The notes below the pieces were generated by a model. The model saw only the letters and a list, made by a program, of their open reading frames with translations, made no database searches and had not been told where the DNA came from. From contig NZ_DATBBJ010000101.1 of NCBI RefSeq assembly GCF_036271055.1, forward strand, positions 1-64,000: a DNA stretch of 64,000 nucleotides, read 5' to 3'. The position numbers and the translations under genes are program-made. Of the stretch, positions 51,454 through 59,816 are shown one piece after another; position 1 is the first letter of the stretch; every line of letters begins with the position of its first letter. The DNA is from Scandinavium sp036271055. GTDB taxonomy: Bacteria > Pseudomonadota > Gammaproteobacteria > Enterobacterales > Enterobacteriaceae.

Positions 51454-51493
51454 CAGAGTAAAGGCTCGGCCTTATCTTCACTCTGAGGGCAAC

Positions 51494-52498
51494 ATGGACA
51501 ATTTCCAGAAAGATATCGACGACAGGGCAAATCTGACCCTGTCGAACCGCTTTGAATTGCTGCTGTTCCGTTTAGGGGCATCGGTCGAAGGCGGCAAGTC
51601 AGAACTCTTCGGCATTAACGTTTTCAAACTGCGCGAAATCGTGCCGATGCCTGCCTTCACCAAACCCGCAGGCATGAAGCCCCCGGTAATGGGGATGGTG
51701 AATATTCGTGACCAGATTATCCCGGTTATCGACCTGCCATCGGTGCTGGGCTGTAAAGCGGAAGGTGGGCTGAATATTCTGCTGATCACCGAATACGCAC
51801 GCAGCGTTCAGGCGTTTGCTGTCGAGTCGGTCGAAAACATCACGCGCCTCGACTGGACCCAGGTGCACACCGCTGAAAAAGCCGTGAACGGTCAATACAT
51901 CACCAGCATCGCCTGTCTCGATAACGAAAGAGACAGTAATAACCTGGCGATGGTTATCGACGTGGAACAAATTCTGTACGACATCGTTCCAGCCGACCAC
52001 GATTTACATTCCACACGCTTAACCGCGCCAAAACAAAGCATCAAGTCCGGTGCTATCGCGATTGTGGCGGAAGATTCTAAAGTCGCGCGAGTGATGCTGG
52101 AGAAAGGTCTGGAGGCGATGGAAATCCCGGCCAAAATGCACGTTACCGGACTCCAGGCCTGGGAGACTATCGAAAAGCTGGCGAAAGAAGCCCAGGACGA
52201 AGGCATCCCGATAACTGATAAAATTGCGCTGGTGCTGACCGATCTGGAAATGCCGGAGATGGACGGCTTTACCCTGACGCGTAAAATCAAAACTGACCCG
52301 CGCCTGAAATCCATTCCGGTAGTTATCCACTCTTCACTGTCGGGCAACGCCAACGAAGATCATATCCGTAAAGTGAAGGCCGACGGCTATGTCGCCAAGT
52401 TTGAAATCAACGAACTGTCGACGGTGATTAAAGAAGTGCTGGAACGCGCCGACCGCCACGAAGACGGACCGTTGATCAGCCGATTGCATTCGGTGTGA
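51494..52498 (+). CDS. cheV: Chemotaxis coupling protein CheV
   Basis: CheW-receiver fusion that couples chemoreceptors to CheA and can be phosphorylated. 334 residues from ATG 51494 (GAGGG 5 bases upstream; the frame is open 20 codons further). CheW domain about 15-165 (FGINVFKLREIVPMP, MGMVNIRDQIIPVIDLPSVL); receiver about 185-320 with acceptor D250 (VLTDLEMPEMDGF). Salmonella has cheV between rnz and nuoN; E. coli K-12 lacks it. Transcribed from a sigma-28 promoter, so expressed with flagella. Confidence 0.95.
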   Translation: MDNFQKDIDDRANLTLSNRFELLLFRLGASVEGGKSELFGINVFKLREIVPMPAFTKPAGMKPPVMGMVNIRDQIIPVIDLPSVLGCKAEGGLNILLITEYARSVQAFAVESVENITRLDWTQVHTAEKAVNGQYITSIACLDNERDSNNLAMVIDVEQILYDIVPADHDLHSTRLTAPKQSIKSGAIAIVAEDSKVARVMLEKGLEAMEIPAKMHVTGLQAWETIEKLAKEAQDEGIPITDKIALVLTDLEMPEMDGFTLTRKIKTDPRLKSIPVVIHSSLSGNANEDHIRKVKADGYVAKFEINELSTVIKEVLERADRHEDGPLISRLHSV

Positions 52499-52513
52499 CT
52501 GAAACGCTGCCAT

Positions 52514-52540
52514 AAAAAAACCCGCCGAAGCGGGTTTTTT
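52514..52540. terminator. Bidirectional terminator between cheV and the nuo operon
   Basis: AAAAAACCCGC/GCGGGTTTTTT with a CGAA loop (TTCG on the minus strand). A- and T-runs on both sides let it end cheV and the convergent nuo operon. Confidence 0.92.
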
Positions 52541-52557
52541 ATTATGTAATCATCAGA

Positions 52558-54015
52558 TTACATCATTGGCATCGCCATCTGGACGATATTGATCAGCGGC
52601 TGTGGATAGATACCGAGGATCAGCACCAGCAGCGCGGAAATCAGCACCACAATACCGCCAGCGCTGTACTGCCAGTTGCGTGGTGCATCGCGATTCAGTT
52701 GCTGTGGCGCTTCCAGATACAGGCTCACCGCTACGCGCAGGTAGTAGTAAAGACCAATCGCAGAACCAATCACCACCGCAGCAGTCAGCCACCACAGGTG
52801 TGCCTGAACACCAACCGCCAGCACGTAGAATTTACCGATGAAGCCAAGCGTCATCGGGATACCTGCCAGGGACAGCATCATCACAGTCATGACCGCAGAC
52901 AGAATCGGACGGTGCCAGAACAGACCACGGTAGGAGTACAGAGAATCTGCATCCGGGCCACGGTATGGGCTGGACATCAGGCTGACTACGCCGAACGCGC
53001 CAAGGCTGCTGAACAGGTAACCGGCCAGATACACGCCCACGGTTTCCATGGACATTTTGCCGCTGTGCATTGCAATCAGCGCCACCATCAGATAACCCAA
53101 ATGCGAGATGGAGGAGTAACCGAGCAGACGCTTGATGTTGGTCTGGCTCAGCGCCATCAGGTTACCGAAGATGATAGACACGAAGGCAATCACGCCCAGT
53201 ACCACACGAACGGCTTCACTGTTGCCCACCGGAGCGTACAGGAACAGACGCATTACCACGCCGAAGATTGCGATTTTACTCGCGGTCGCCAGGAAAGTGG
53301 AAACCGGTGCAGGCGCGCCCTGATACACATCTGGCGTCCACAAGTGGAACGGCACCAGAGAGAGTTTAAAGCCGAGGCCAACAATCATCAGACCCAGACC
53401 TGCCAGCAGCAGCGGCTCGTGCAGCATGTTGTCTGCAAGTGCTTTACCGATGGCAAGGAAGGACAGCGCGCCGGAGTTCGCATACACCAGCGCCATACCG
53501 AACAGCAGGAAGGAAGACGCTGCGGCAGACAGGATGGTGTATTTGATGCTCGCTTCGAGGGAACGCTTCTGACGATACGCATACCCAATCAGGCCGAACA
53601 GCGGCAGCGAGATAAGCTCGATACCGAGGAACAGCGCCGCCATGTGGTTAGCATTCGCCAGAAGAATGCCACCCAGTGCAGCAATCAGCACCAGCAGGTA
53701 GAACTCTTCTTTGTTGTCGTAATAGCCCTCAAGCCACGGGTAGGCAAAGGTACAGGTGGCGAGACTCGCCAACAGCACAAGCCCGGTGTAAAGCATGGCA
53801 TAGCCATCTACACGCATCAGCGGTGTGACGTCCATTGCCCCTGCGTGACCAACAAACCAGAGCGACAGCAGTGCGGCGTTAAGACCGACAACCGCAAGCG
53901 TGGCATTCAGGAAATGATTGCGTCGCCACGCAATGGAGAGCATCACAACCACCACCGTCAAGCCGACGATCAGCAGCGGTAGCAGTGCGATCAGTTGTTG
54001 TGGAGTTATTGTCAT
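52558..54015 (-). CDS. nuoN: NADH dehydrogenase I subunit N
   Basis: Antiporter-like membrane subunit of complex I. 485 residues, about 14 hydrophobic segments; FHLWTPDVYQGAPAPVSTFL, SQTNIKRLLGYSSISHLGYL and SLAGIPMTLGFIGKFYVL hold the conserved charged/proton-path residues. 6 bases after nuoM; last gene of the operon. Confidence 0.97.
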   Translation of the reverse strand: MTITPQQLIALLPLLIVGLTVVVVMLSIAWRRNHFLNATLAVVGLNAALLSLWFVGHAGAMDVTPLMRVDGYAMLYTGLVLLASLATCTFAYPWLEGYYDNKEEFYLLVLIAALGGILLANANHMAALFLGIELISLPLFGLIGYAYRQKRSLEASIKYTILSAAASSFLLFGMALVYANSGALSFLAIGKALADNMLHEPLLLAGLGLMIVGLGFKLSLVPFHLWTPDVYQGAPAPVSTFLATASKIAIFGVVMRLFLYAPVGNSEAVRVVLGVIAFVSIIFGNLMALSQTNIKRLLGYSSISHLGYLMVALIAMHSGKMSMETVGVYLAGYLFSSLGAFGVVSLMSSPYRGPDADSLYSYRGLFWHRPILSAVMTVMMLSLAGIPMTLGFIGKFYVLAVGVQAHLWWLTAAVVIGSAIGLYYYLRVAVSLYLEAPQQLNRDAPRNWQYSAGGIVVLISALLVLILGIYPQPLINIVQMAMPMM

Positions 54016-54021
54016 GGCGAT

Positions 54022-55551
54022 TTACGGCCTTGTAGTAGAAACAGAATTAACAAACCACTGCTGGATATTGCTCATCGCGCCGTGAGAGGTGTCGAGGATC
54101 GGCTGCGGGTAGAACCCGAGCAGAACCAGCAGCACAACCAGCAGCAGGATGATAAACAGCTCGCGCAGCGACATCCCTGGCAGTTCTTTCGCCGCAATTT
54201 CGCTCTTCGCTTTACCGAAGTAAGCGCGATGCAGCATCGCCAGCGAGTAAACGGAAGCAAAGACCAGACCGAAGGTGGAAATCACGGTAATGGTCGGCAC
54301 CACGTGGAAACTGCCGAACAGGATCATGAATTCGCCCACGAAGTTACCGGTGCCCGGCATCCCGAGCGTTGCGACCGCAAAGAACATCGACAGTGCTGGC
54401 AGCCACTTAATTTTGCTCCACAGACCGCCCATCATGCGCATGTCACGCGTGTGCAGACGTTCGTATAGCTGGCCGCAGATGATGAACATACCCGCCGCAG
54501 ACAAACCGTGCGCAATCATCATGATAATGGCGCCCTGATAGGCCAGCTGGCTGCCAGTGTAAATCGCAATCAGCACGAAGCCCATGTGCGATACCGAGGT
54601 GTAGGCAATCAGACGTTTGATATCGTACTGAGCAAAGGCCATCCACGCGCCGTAGAAAATACCGATAACGCCAAGCCACATCGCGATTGGCGCGAATTCG
54701 TGGGATGCGTTCGGGAACAGCGGCAGCGCGAAACGCAGCAGACCGTAGGCCGCCGTTTTCAGCAAGATACCCGCGAGGTCAACAGAACCCGCTGTTGGCG
54801 CCTGAGAGTGTGCATCCGGCAACCAGCCGTGCAGCGGCACCACCGGCATTTTCACTGCGAACGCAATGAAGAAGCCGAGCATCAGCAGATATTCCACATT
54901 GTGGGACATCGGTGTTTTCAGCAGTTCTTCATAGCTGAAGGTCCACACGCCGGTCGCGTTGTAGTGCACAAACACCAGACCCAGAATCGCAATCAACATC
55001 ACCAGACCACTCGCCTGGGTGTAGATGAAGAACTTGGTCGCCGCCGTGATACGCGTTTTACCGTCAGAGGCTTTGTGGCCCCACAGCGCGATCAGGAAGT
55101 ACATCGGGACCAGCATCATCTCCCAGAAGAAGAAGAACAGGAACATGTCGATGGCGAGGAACACGCCAATCACGCCGCCCAGGATCCACATCAGGTTCAG
55201 GTAGAAGAAGCCCTGGTATTTTTGAATTTCTTGCCAGGAACAAAGTACTGCCAGAACACCGAGCAGGCCGGTCAGTACCACCATCAGCAGCGACAGACCG
55301 TCGAGGGCGAGGTGGAACGTGATACCAAAGCGCGGGATCCACTGCAGAATAAATTCAGACTGCCATTGCGGAAGACCTGCGGCTTGCGTCAGAGAGTAGC
55401 CGCCCTGCAGCCACAGCTGCAGGGAGAGGGCCAGCGTCAGTCCCATTGTGATAAGCGCAATCCAGCGCGGCATCTTCTCGCCGAAGCGTTCAGTCTGCCA
55501 GCATAAGAAGCCGCCGATAAACGGGATTAGTATTAGCCAGGGTAATAACAT
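54022..55551 (-). CDS. nuoM: NADH dehydrogenase I subunit M
   Basis: Antiporter-like proton-pumping subunit, 509 residues. Conserved FFFWEMMLVPMYFLIALWG (key Glu), VPLHGWLPDAHSQAPTAGSV and AQYDIKRLIAYTSVSHMGFV. Lies 27 bases after nuoL. Confidence 0.97.
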   Translation of the reverse strand: MLLPWLILIPFIGGFLCWQTERFGEKMPRWIALITMGLTLALSLQLWLQGGYSLTQAAGLPQWQSEFILQWIPRFGITFHLALDGLSLLMVVLTGLLGVLAVLCSWQEIQKYQGFFYLNLMWILGGVIGVFLAIDMFLFFFFWEMMLVPMYFLIALWGHKASDGKTRITAATKFFIYTQASGLVMLIAILGLVFVHYNATGVWTFSYEELLKTPMSHNVEYLLMLGFFIAFAVKMPVVPLHGWLPDAHSQAPTAGSVDLAGILLKTAAYGLLRFALPLFPNASHEFAPIAMWLGVIGIFYGAWMAFAQYDIKRLIAYTSVSHMGFVLIAIYTGSQLAYQGAIIMMIAHGLSAAGMFIICGQLYERLHTRDMRMMGGLWSKIKWLPALSMFFAVATLGMPGTGNFVGEFMILFGSFHVVPTITVISTFGLVFASVYSLAMLHRAYFGKAKSEIAAKELPGMSLRELFIILLLVVLLVLLGFYPQPILDTSHGAMSNIQQWFVNSVSTTRP

Positions 55552-55578
55552 GGCGATTTATATTCCTTTTCTGTCAAC

Positions 55579-57420
55579 TCAACGCAAAACCATCAGCAGC
55601 GCGAGAACAACCACCGCGCCAATGCTCATGGATGCCACATACCAGCGCAGGTAACCATTCTCGCTCACCAACAGGCCTTTGCCTGCGAAGCGGGAAAGAA
55701 TGGCCGGGATATTCATCATACTGTTCAGCGGATCGCGTTTCAGCAGCCACGCAATACCCAGATACGGTTTGACGAAGATGTTGTCGTACAGCCAGTCGAA
55801 GCCCCACGCGTTGTACCACCAGGTCCCGAGCAGACGGCCCGGTGCGCTGTTAGCAATCGCGGTAACCAGTGTACGTTTCCCGAGCCACAGCCATGCGGCA
55901 ATCAAAATGCCTGCAATCGCGACAATCCCGGAGGTGATTTCCAGCGCCATCACGTGGCTATGTTCAAGCTCAGTGGTCTGAGGCAGTACACCCTGCAGTG
56001 GCGGAACAATCATTGCGCCAACGAAGGTGGACAGAACCAGCAGCACGATCAGCGGGAGATGATGGGTAATCCCCTTCCCTGCGTGAGCGTGGATCTGCTC
56101 TTTGCCGTGGAACACGATGAAGATCATGCGGAAGGTGTAGAGGGAAGTCATAAACGCCCCAACCAGACCCGCCACCATCAGATTGATGTGACCGTTTGCC
56201 ATCGCACCGGCAAGGATTTCGTCCTTACTGAAGAAGCCTGCGGTAATCAGCGGCAGAGCGGACAACGCCGCGCCCCCGACCAGGAAGCAGACATACACCA
56301 GCGGAATAGACTTACGCAGACCGCCCATCTTGAAGATGTTCTGCTCGTGATGGCAAGCCAGGATCACCGAACCAGAGGAGAGGAACAGCAGCGCTTTAAA
56401 GAACGCATGCGTCATCAGATGGAAAATCGCCGCATCCCACGCCTGAACGCCGAGCGCCAGGAACATGTAGCCAATCTGACTCATGGTGGAGTATGCGAGT
56501 ACGCGTTTGATGTCGGTTTGCACCAGCGCGGCGAAACCTGCCAGCACCAGCGTGACCGCACCAACGATACCCACCAGATGCAGAATTTCCGGCGTCATCA
56601 GGAACAGACCGTGGGTACGGGCAATCAGATAGACGCCCGCAGTTACCATGGTCGCGGCGTGGATCAGCGCTGAAACTGGCGTAGGACCGGCCATCGCATC
56701 TGCAAGCCAGGTCTGCAACGGCAGCTGGGCAGATTTACCGACCGCACCGCCCAACAGCATCAACGTCGCCCAGGTCAACATGTTGTTGCCCGCTTCGAAG
56801 TGCTGTGGTGCCAGTTCAACCATTTCGCGGAAGTTCAGGGTGCCCAATTCGTTGTAGAGAATGAACAGCGCGAAGGCGAGGAATACGTCACCGACACGGG
56901 TCACCACGAAAGCTTTCATTGCCGCAGCGCCATTCTTCGGATCGGTGTAGTAGAAACCGATCAGCAGATAGGAGCACAGGCCCACGCCTTCCCAGCCGAG
57001 GTACATCAGCAGGAGGTTGTCGCCCAGGACTAACACCACCATGCTCGCGATGAACAGGTTGGTGTAGGCGAAGAAGCGGGAGTAACCCTCTTCACCGCGC
57101 ATGTACCAGGAAGCGAACATGTGGATCAGGAAGCCGACACCGGTCACGACTGACAGCATGGTCAGTGACAGGCCATCGAGTACCAGGTTGAAGCCGATAT
57201 TGAAATCACCGACCGACATCCAGTTCCACAGCGGAACGCTGATAGCCTGTTTGCCGTTAGCGAAGAAATCAACGCCAACAAACGCGGTGGTCAACGCGGC
57301 GAGGCCAACAGAACCCATACCGATGGTGGCGGAAACGTTCTCCGACCAGCGGCCGCGGGAGAAGGCTAGCAGCAGGAAGCCAATCAATGGCAAAATAATG
57401 GTTAAGGCAAGCATGTTCAT
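55579..57420 (-). CDS. nuoL: NADH dehydrogenase I subunit L
   Basis: Largest antiporter-like subunit, at the far end of the membrane arm, with a long lateral helix. 613 residues, matching E. coli. Conserved YLGWEGVGLCSYLLIGFYYT, LPLQTWLADAMAGPTPVSAL and QTDIKRVLAYSTMSQIGYMF. Start overlaps the nuoK stop as ATGA. Confidence 0.97.
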   Translation of the reverse strand: MNMLALTIILPLIGFLLLAFSRGRWSENVSATIGMGSVGLAALTTAFVGVDFFANGKQAISVPLWNWMSVGDFNIGFNLVLDGLSLTMLSVVTGVGFLIHMFASWYMRGEEGYSRFFAYTNLFIASMVVLVLGDNLLLMYLGWEGVGLCSYLLIGFYYTDPKNGAAAMKAFVVTRVGDVFLAFALFILYNELGTLNFREMVELAPQHFEAGNNMLTWATLMLLGGAVGKSAQLPLQTWLADAMAGPTPVSALIHAATMVTAGVYLIARTHGLFLMTPEILHLVGIVGAVTLVLAGFAALVQTDIKRVLAYSTMSQIGYMFLALGVQAWDAAIFHLMTHAFFKALLFLSSGSVILACHHEQNIFKMGGLRKSIPLVYVCFLVGGAALSALPLITAGFFSKDEILAGAMANGHINLMVAGLVGAFMTSLYTFRMIFIVFHGKEQIHAHAGKGITHHLPLIVLLVLSTFVGAMIVPPLQGVLPQTTELEHSHVMALEITSGIVAIAGILIAAWLWLGKRTLVTAIANSAPGRLLGTWWYNAWGFDWLYDNIFVKPYLGIAWLLKRDPLNSMMNIPAILSRFAGKGLLVSENGYLRWYVASMSIGAVVVLALLMVLR

Positions 57421-57719
57421 CCACGCAACTCACTTACTGAATCGATGTTCAGGTTCTGGCGGCGACGGTGGAGCTGCAACAGCAGCGCCAGGCCAATACT
57501 CGCCTCCGCAGCCGCGAGGCTGATAGCGAGGATATACATCACCTGACCGTCGGTCTGGCCCCAGTAGCTTCCGGCGACCACAAAGGCCAGCGCGGCGGCG
57601 TTAATCATGATTTCCAGCCCGATCAGCATAAACAGCAGATTGCGGCGGATAACCAGACCGGTCAGACCGAGAACGAAGAGGATCGCGGCGAGGATCAGTC
57701 CATGTGTTAAGGGGATCAT
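57417..57719 (-). CDS. nuoK: NADH dehydrogenase I subunit K
   Basis: 100-residue membrane subunit with three hydrophobic helices. Conserved Glu residues on helices 2 and 3 (LIGLEIMINAAALAFV, SLAAAEASIGLALLLQLHRR) lie on the central proton path. Both ends overlap neighbours by four bases (ATGA). Confidence 0.97.
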   Translation of the reverse strand: MIPLTHGLILAAILFVLGLTGLVIRRNLLFMLIGLEIMINAAALAFVVAGSYWGQTDGQVMYILAISLAAAEASIGLALLLQLHRRRQNLNIDSVSELRG

Positions 57720-58270
57720 GCTTGCTCCTCCGGTTTTCTTTTCGCGCTATCGTTCGCACGGTTGCTCAGCACCTCACCGGCACGATCTTCACGTCCCAGA
57801 TGGAAGGCGACAACCAGGCCCGCCAGCAGAAGCATGGAAGCCAGTTCCACTGCCAGTACGTACGGACCAAACAGCGCAACACCCACTTCTTTGGCGCTGA
57901 TGGCGTTGCCTTCGATGCCCTGGTCGCTAACGCCCAGGATACCGTACACAATCACGGCCAGCAGGATAACCGACAGCACGCCAGGTCCAATCCAGACCTG
58001 CGGCTTCAGCCACTGACGTTCCTGTTCGATTTCGGCTCCGCCCAGGTTCAGCATCATCACCACAAACACGAACAGCACCATGATCGCCCCGGCGTACACG
58101 ATGATCTCCAGTGCACCAGCGAAATACGCGCCGAGCGAGAAGAACACCCCGGCAATCGCCAGCAGGGAGATGATCAGGTACAGCAACGCGTGCACCGGAT
58201 TGGTGTGCGTGATGACCCGCAACGTGGCCAGGATGGCGACGAGACCACAAATATAAAATGCGAATTCCAT
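57716..58270 (-). CDS. nuoJ: NADH dehydrogenase I subunit J
   Basis: 184-residue membrane subunit, five hydrophobic helices; NPVHALLYLIISLLAIAGVF, then YAGAIMVLFVFVVMMLNLGG, which holds the hinge-helix glycine/tyrosine region. The charged C-terminus (LGREDRAGEVLSNRANDSAK) is typical. 11 bases after nuoI. Confidence 0.97.
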   Translation of the reverse strand: MEFAFYICGLVAILATLRVITHTNPVHALLYLIISLLAIAGVFFSLGAYFAGALEIIVYAGAIMVLFVFVVMMLNLGGAEIEQERQWLKPQVWIGPGVLSVILLAVIVYGILGVSDQGIEGNAISAKEVGVALFGPYVLAVELASMLLLAGLVVAFHLGREDRAGEVLSNRANDSAKRKPEEQA

Positions 58271-58281
58271 TGCCCCGCTCC

Positions 58282-58824
58282 TTACGGTAATAGGCTCTTG
58301 ACGTCGATAGGCTTGGCTTCGTTCTCTGCTTCGCCCTTATCTTTGCCGTCGATTGCCATACCCGCCATCCGGTAGAAGTTATATTCCGGGTATTTGCCCG
58401 GACCGGAAATCAGCAGATCCTCTTTCTCGTACACCAGGTCCTGACGCTTGTATTCACCCAGTTCGAAATCCGGGGTCAACTGAATCGCCGTGGTTGGGCA
58501 CGCTTCTTCACACAGACCGCAGAAAATGCAGCGCGAGAAGTTAATACGGAAAAACTCTGGATACCAGCGACCGTCTTTGGTCTCTGCTTTTTGCAGAGAA
58601 ATACAGCCGACCGGACAGGCTACCGCACACAGGTTACAGGCTACACAACGCTCTTCGCCGTCCGGATCGCGCGTCAGCACGATACGACCACGGTAGCGCG
58701 GTGGCAGATATACCGGCTCTTCCGGATACATCTGCGTTTCACGTTTGGCGAACGCATGCATACCGATCATGCAGATACTGCGAACCTGGGTGCCAAAGCC
58801 CACTAATAATTCTTTTAAGGTCAT
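58282..58824 (-). CDS. nuoI: NADH dehydrogenase I subunit I
   Basis: 180-residue connecting subunit with two 4Fe-4S clusters: CVACNLCAVACPVGC and CIFCGLCEEACPTTA. It passes electrons towards quinone (N6a/N6b). Starts 14 bases after nuoH. Confidence 0.98.
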   Translation of the reverse strand: MTLKELLVGFGTQVRSICMIGMHAFAKRETQMYPEEPVYLPPRYRGRIVLTRDPDGEERCVACNLCAVACPVGCISLQKAETKDGRWYPEFFRINFSRCIFCGLCEEACPTTAIQLTPDFELGEYKRQDLVYEKEDLLISGPGKYPEYNFYRMAGMAIDGKDKGEAENEAKPIDVKSLLP

Positions 58825-58838
58825 GGTCTATTCGCCCC

Positions 58839-59816
58839 TTATGGCTGCTGCCAGAGAATGACAGCCGCCGTTACCAACAAGTTGATCAGCGTCAGCGGCA
58901 GGCACACTTTCCAGCCGAAGGACATCACCTGGTCATAACGCGGACGTGGCAATGCAGCACGGATCAAAATGAACATCATCATGAAGAACGCGGTTTTGAT
59001 CGCGAACCAGATGAATGGCGGTAAGAACGGACCCTGCCAGCCACCGAAGAACAGCGTCACGATAAGCGCTGACACGGTGACGATACCGATATATTCACCC
59101 ACGAAGAACAGGCCGAATTTCATACCGGAATATTCAATGTGGTAACCGTCGGCCAGTTCCTGCTCCGCTTCCGGCTGGTCAAACGGATGACGGTGACACA
59201 CCGCCACGCCCGCGATAGCGAAAGTGATGAAGCCGAAGAACTGTGGAATCACGTTCCACAGATGCGCCTGGTTATTGACGATATCGGTCATGTTGAAGGA
59301 GCCAGCCTGCGCGACAACGCCCATCAGCGACAGGCCGAGGAACACTTCGTAGCTCAGGGTCTGCGCGGAAGCACGCATTGCACCAAGCAGCGAGTATTTG
59401 TTGTTACTCGACCAACCCGCGAACAGCACGGCATAAACCGCCAGGCCTGCCATCATCAGGAAGAACAGGACGCCGATGTTGAGGTCAGCCACCACCCAGG
59501 TCGGACTGACCGGGACAATGGCGAACGACAGCAGCAAAGAGGTGAACGCGATAACCGGCGCAAGGGTAAAGATAACCTTGTCGGTAAATTTCGGGATCCA
59601 GTCCTCTTTGAAGAACATCTTGATCATGTCCGCCACCAGCTGGAGTGAACCACCCCAGCCTACGCGGTTCGGTCCATAACGGTTCTGGAACAGACCGAGC
59701 AGACGACGTTCACCAAAGCTCATGAACGCGCCGCAGGTGACTACTACCAGCAGAATAACGACCGCTTTCAGGATGCTTAACAGAATGTCGATAACATCCG
59801 GTGTTAACCAACTCAT
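58839..59816 (-). CDS. nuoH: NADH dehydrogenase I subunit H
   Basis: 325-residue membrane subunit forming much of the quinone chamber. Conserved ERRLLGLFQNRYGPNRVGW, SYEVFLGLSLMGVV, CHRHPFDQPEAEQELADGYH (functional acidic loop) and EYSGMKFGLFFVGEY. Start overlaps the nuoG stop as ATGA. Confidence 0.98.
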   Translation of the reverse strand: MSWLTPDVIDILLSILKAVVILLVVVTCGAFMSFGERRLLGLFQNRYGPNRVGWGGSLQLVADMIKMFFKEDWIPKFTDKVIFTLAPVIAFTSLLLSFAIVPVSPTWVVADLNIGVLFFLMMAGLAVYAVLFAGWSSNNKYSLLGAMRASAQTLSYEVFLGLSLMGVVAQAGSFNMTDIVNNQAHLWNVIPQFFGFITFAIAGVAVCHRHPFDQPEAEQELADGYHIEYSGMKFGLFFVGEYIGIVTVSALIVTLFFGGWQGPFLPPFIWFAIKTAFFMMMFILIRAALPRPRYDQVMSFGWKVCLPLTLINLLVTAAVILWQQP

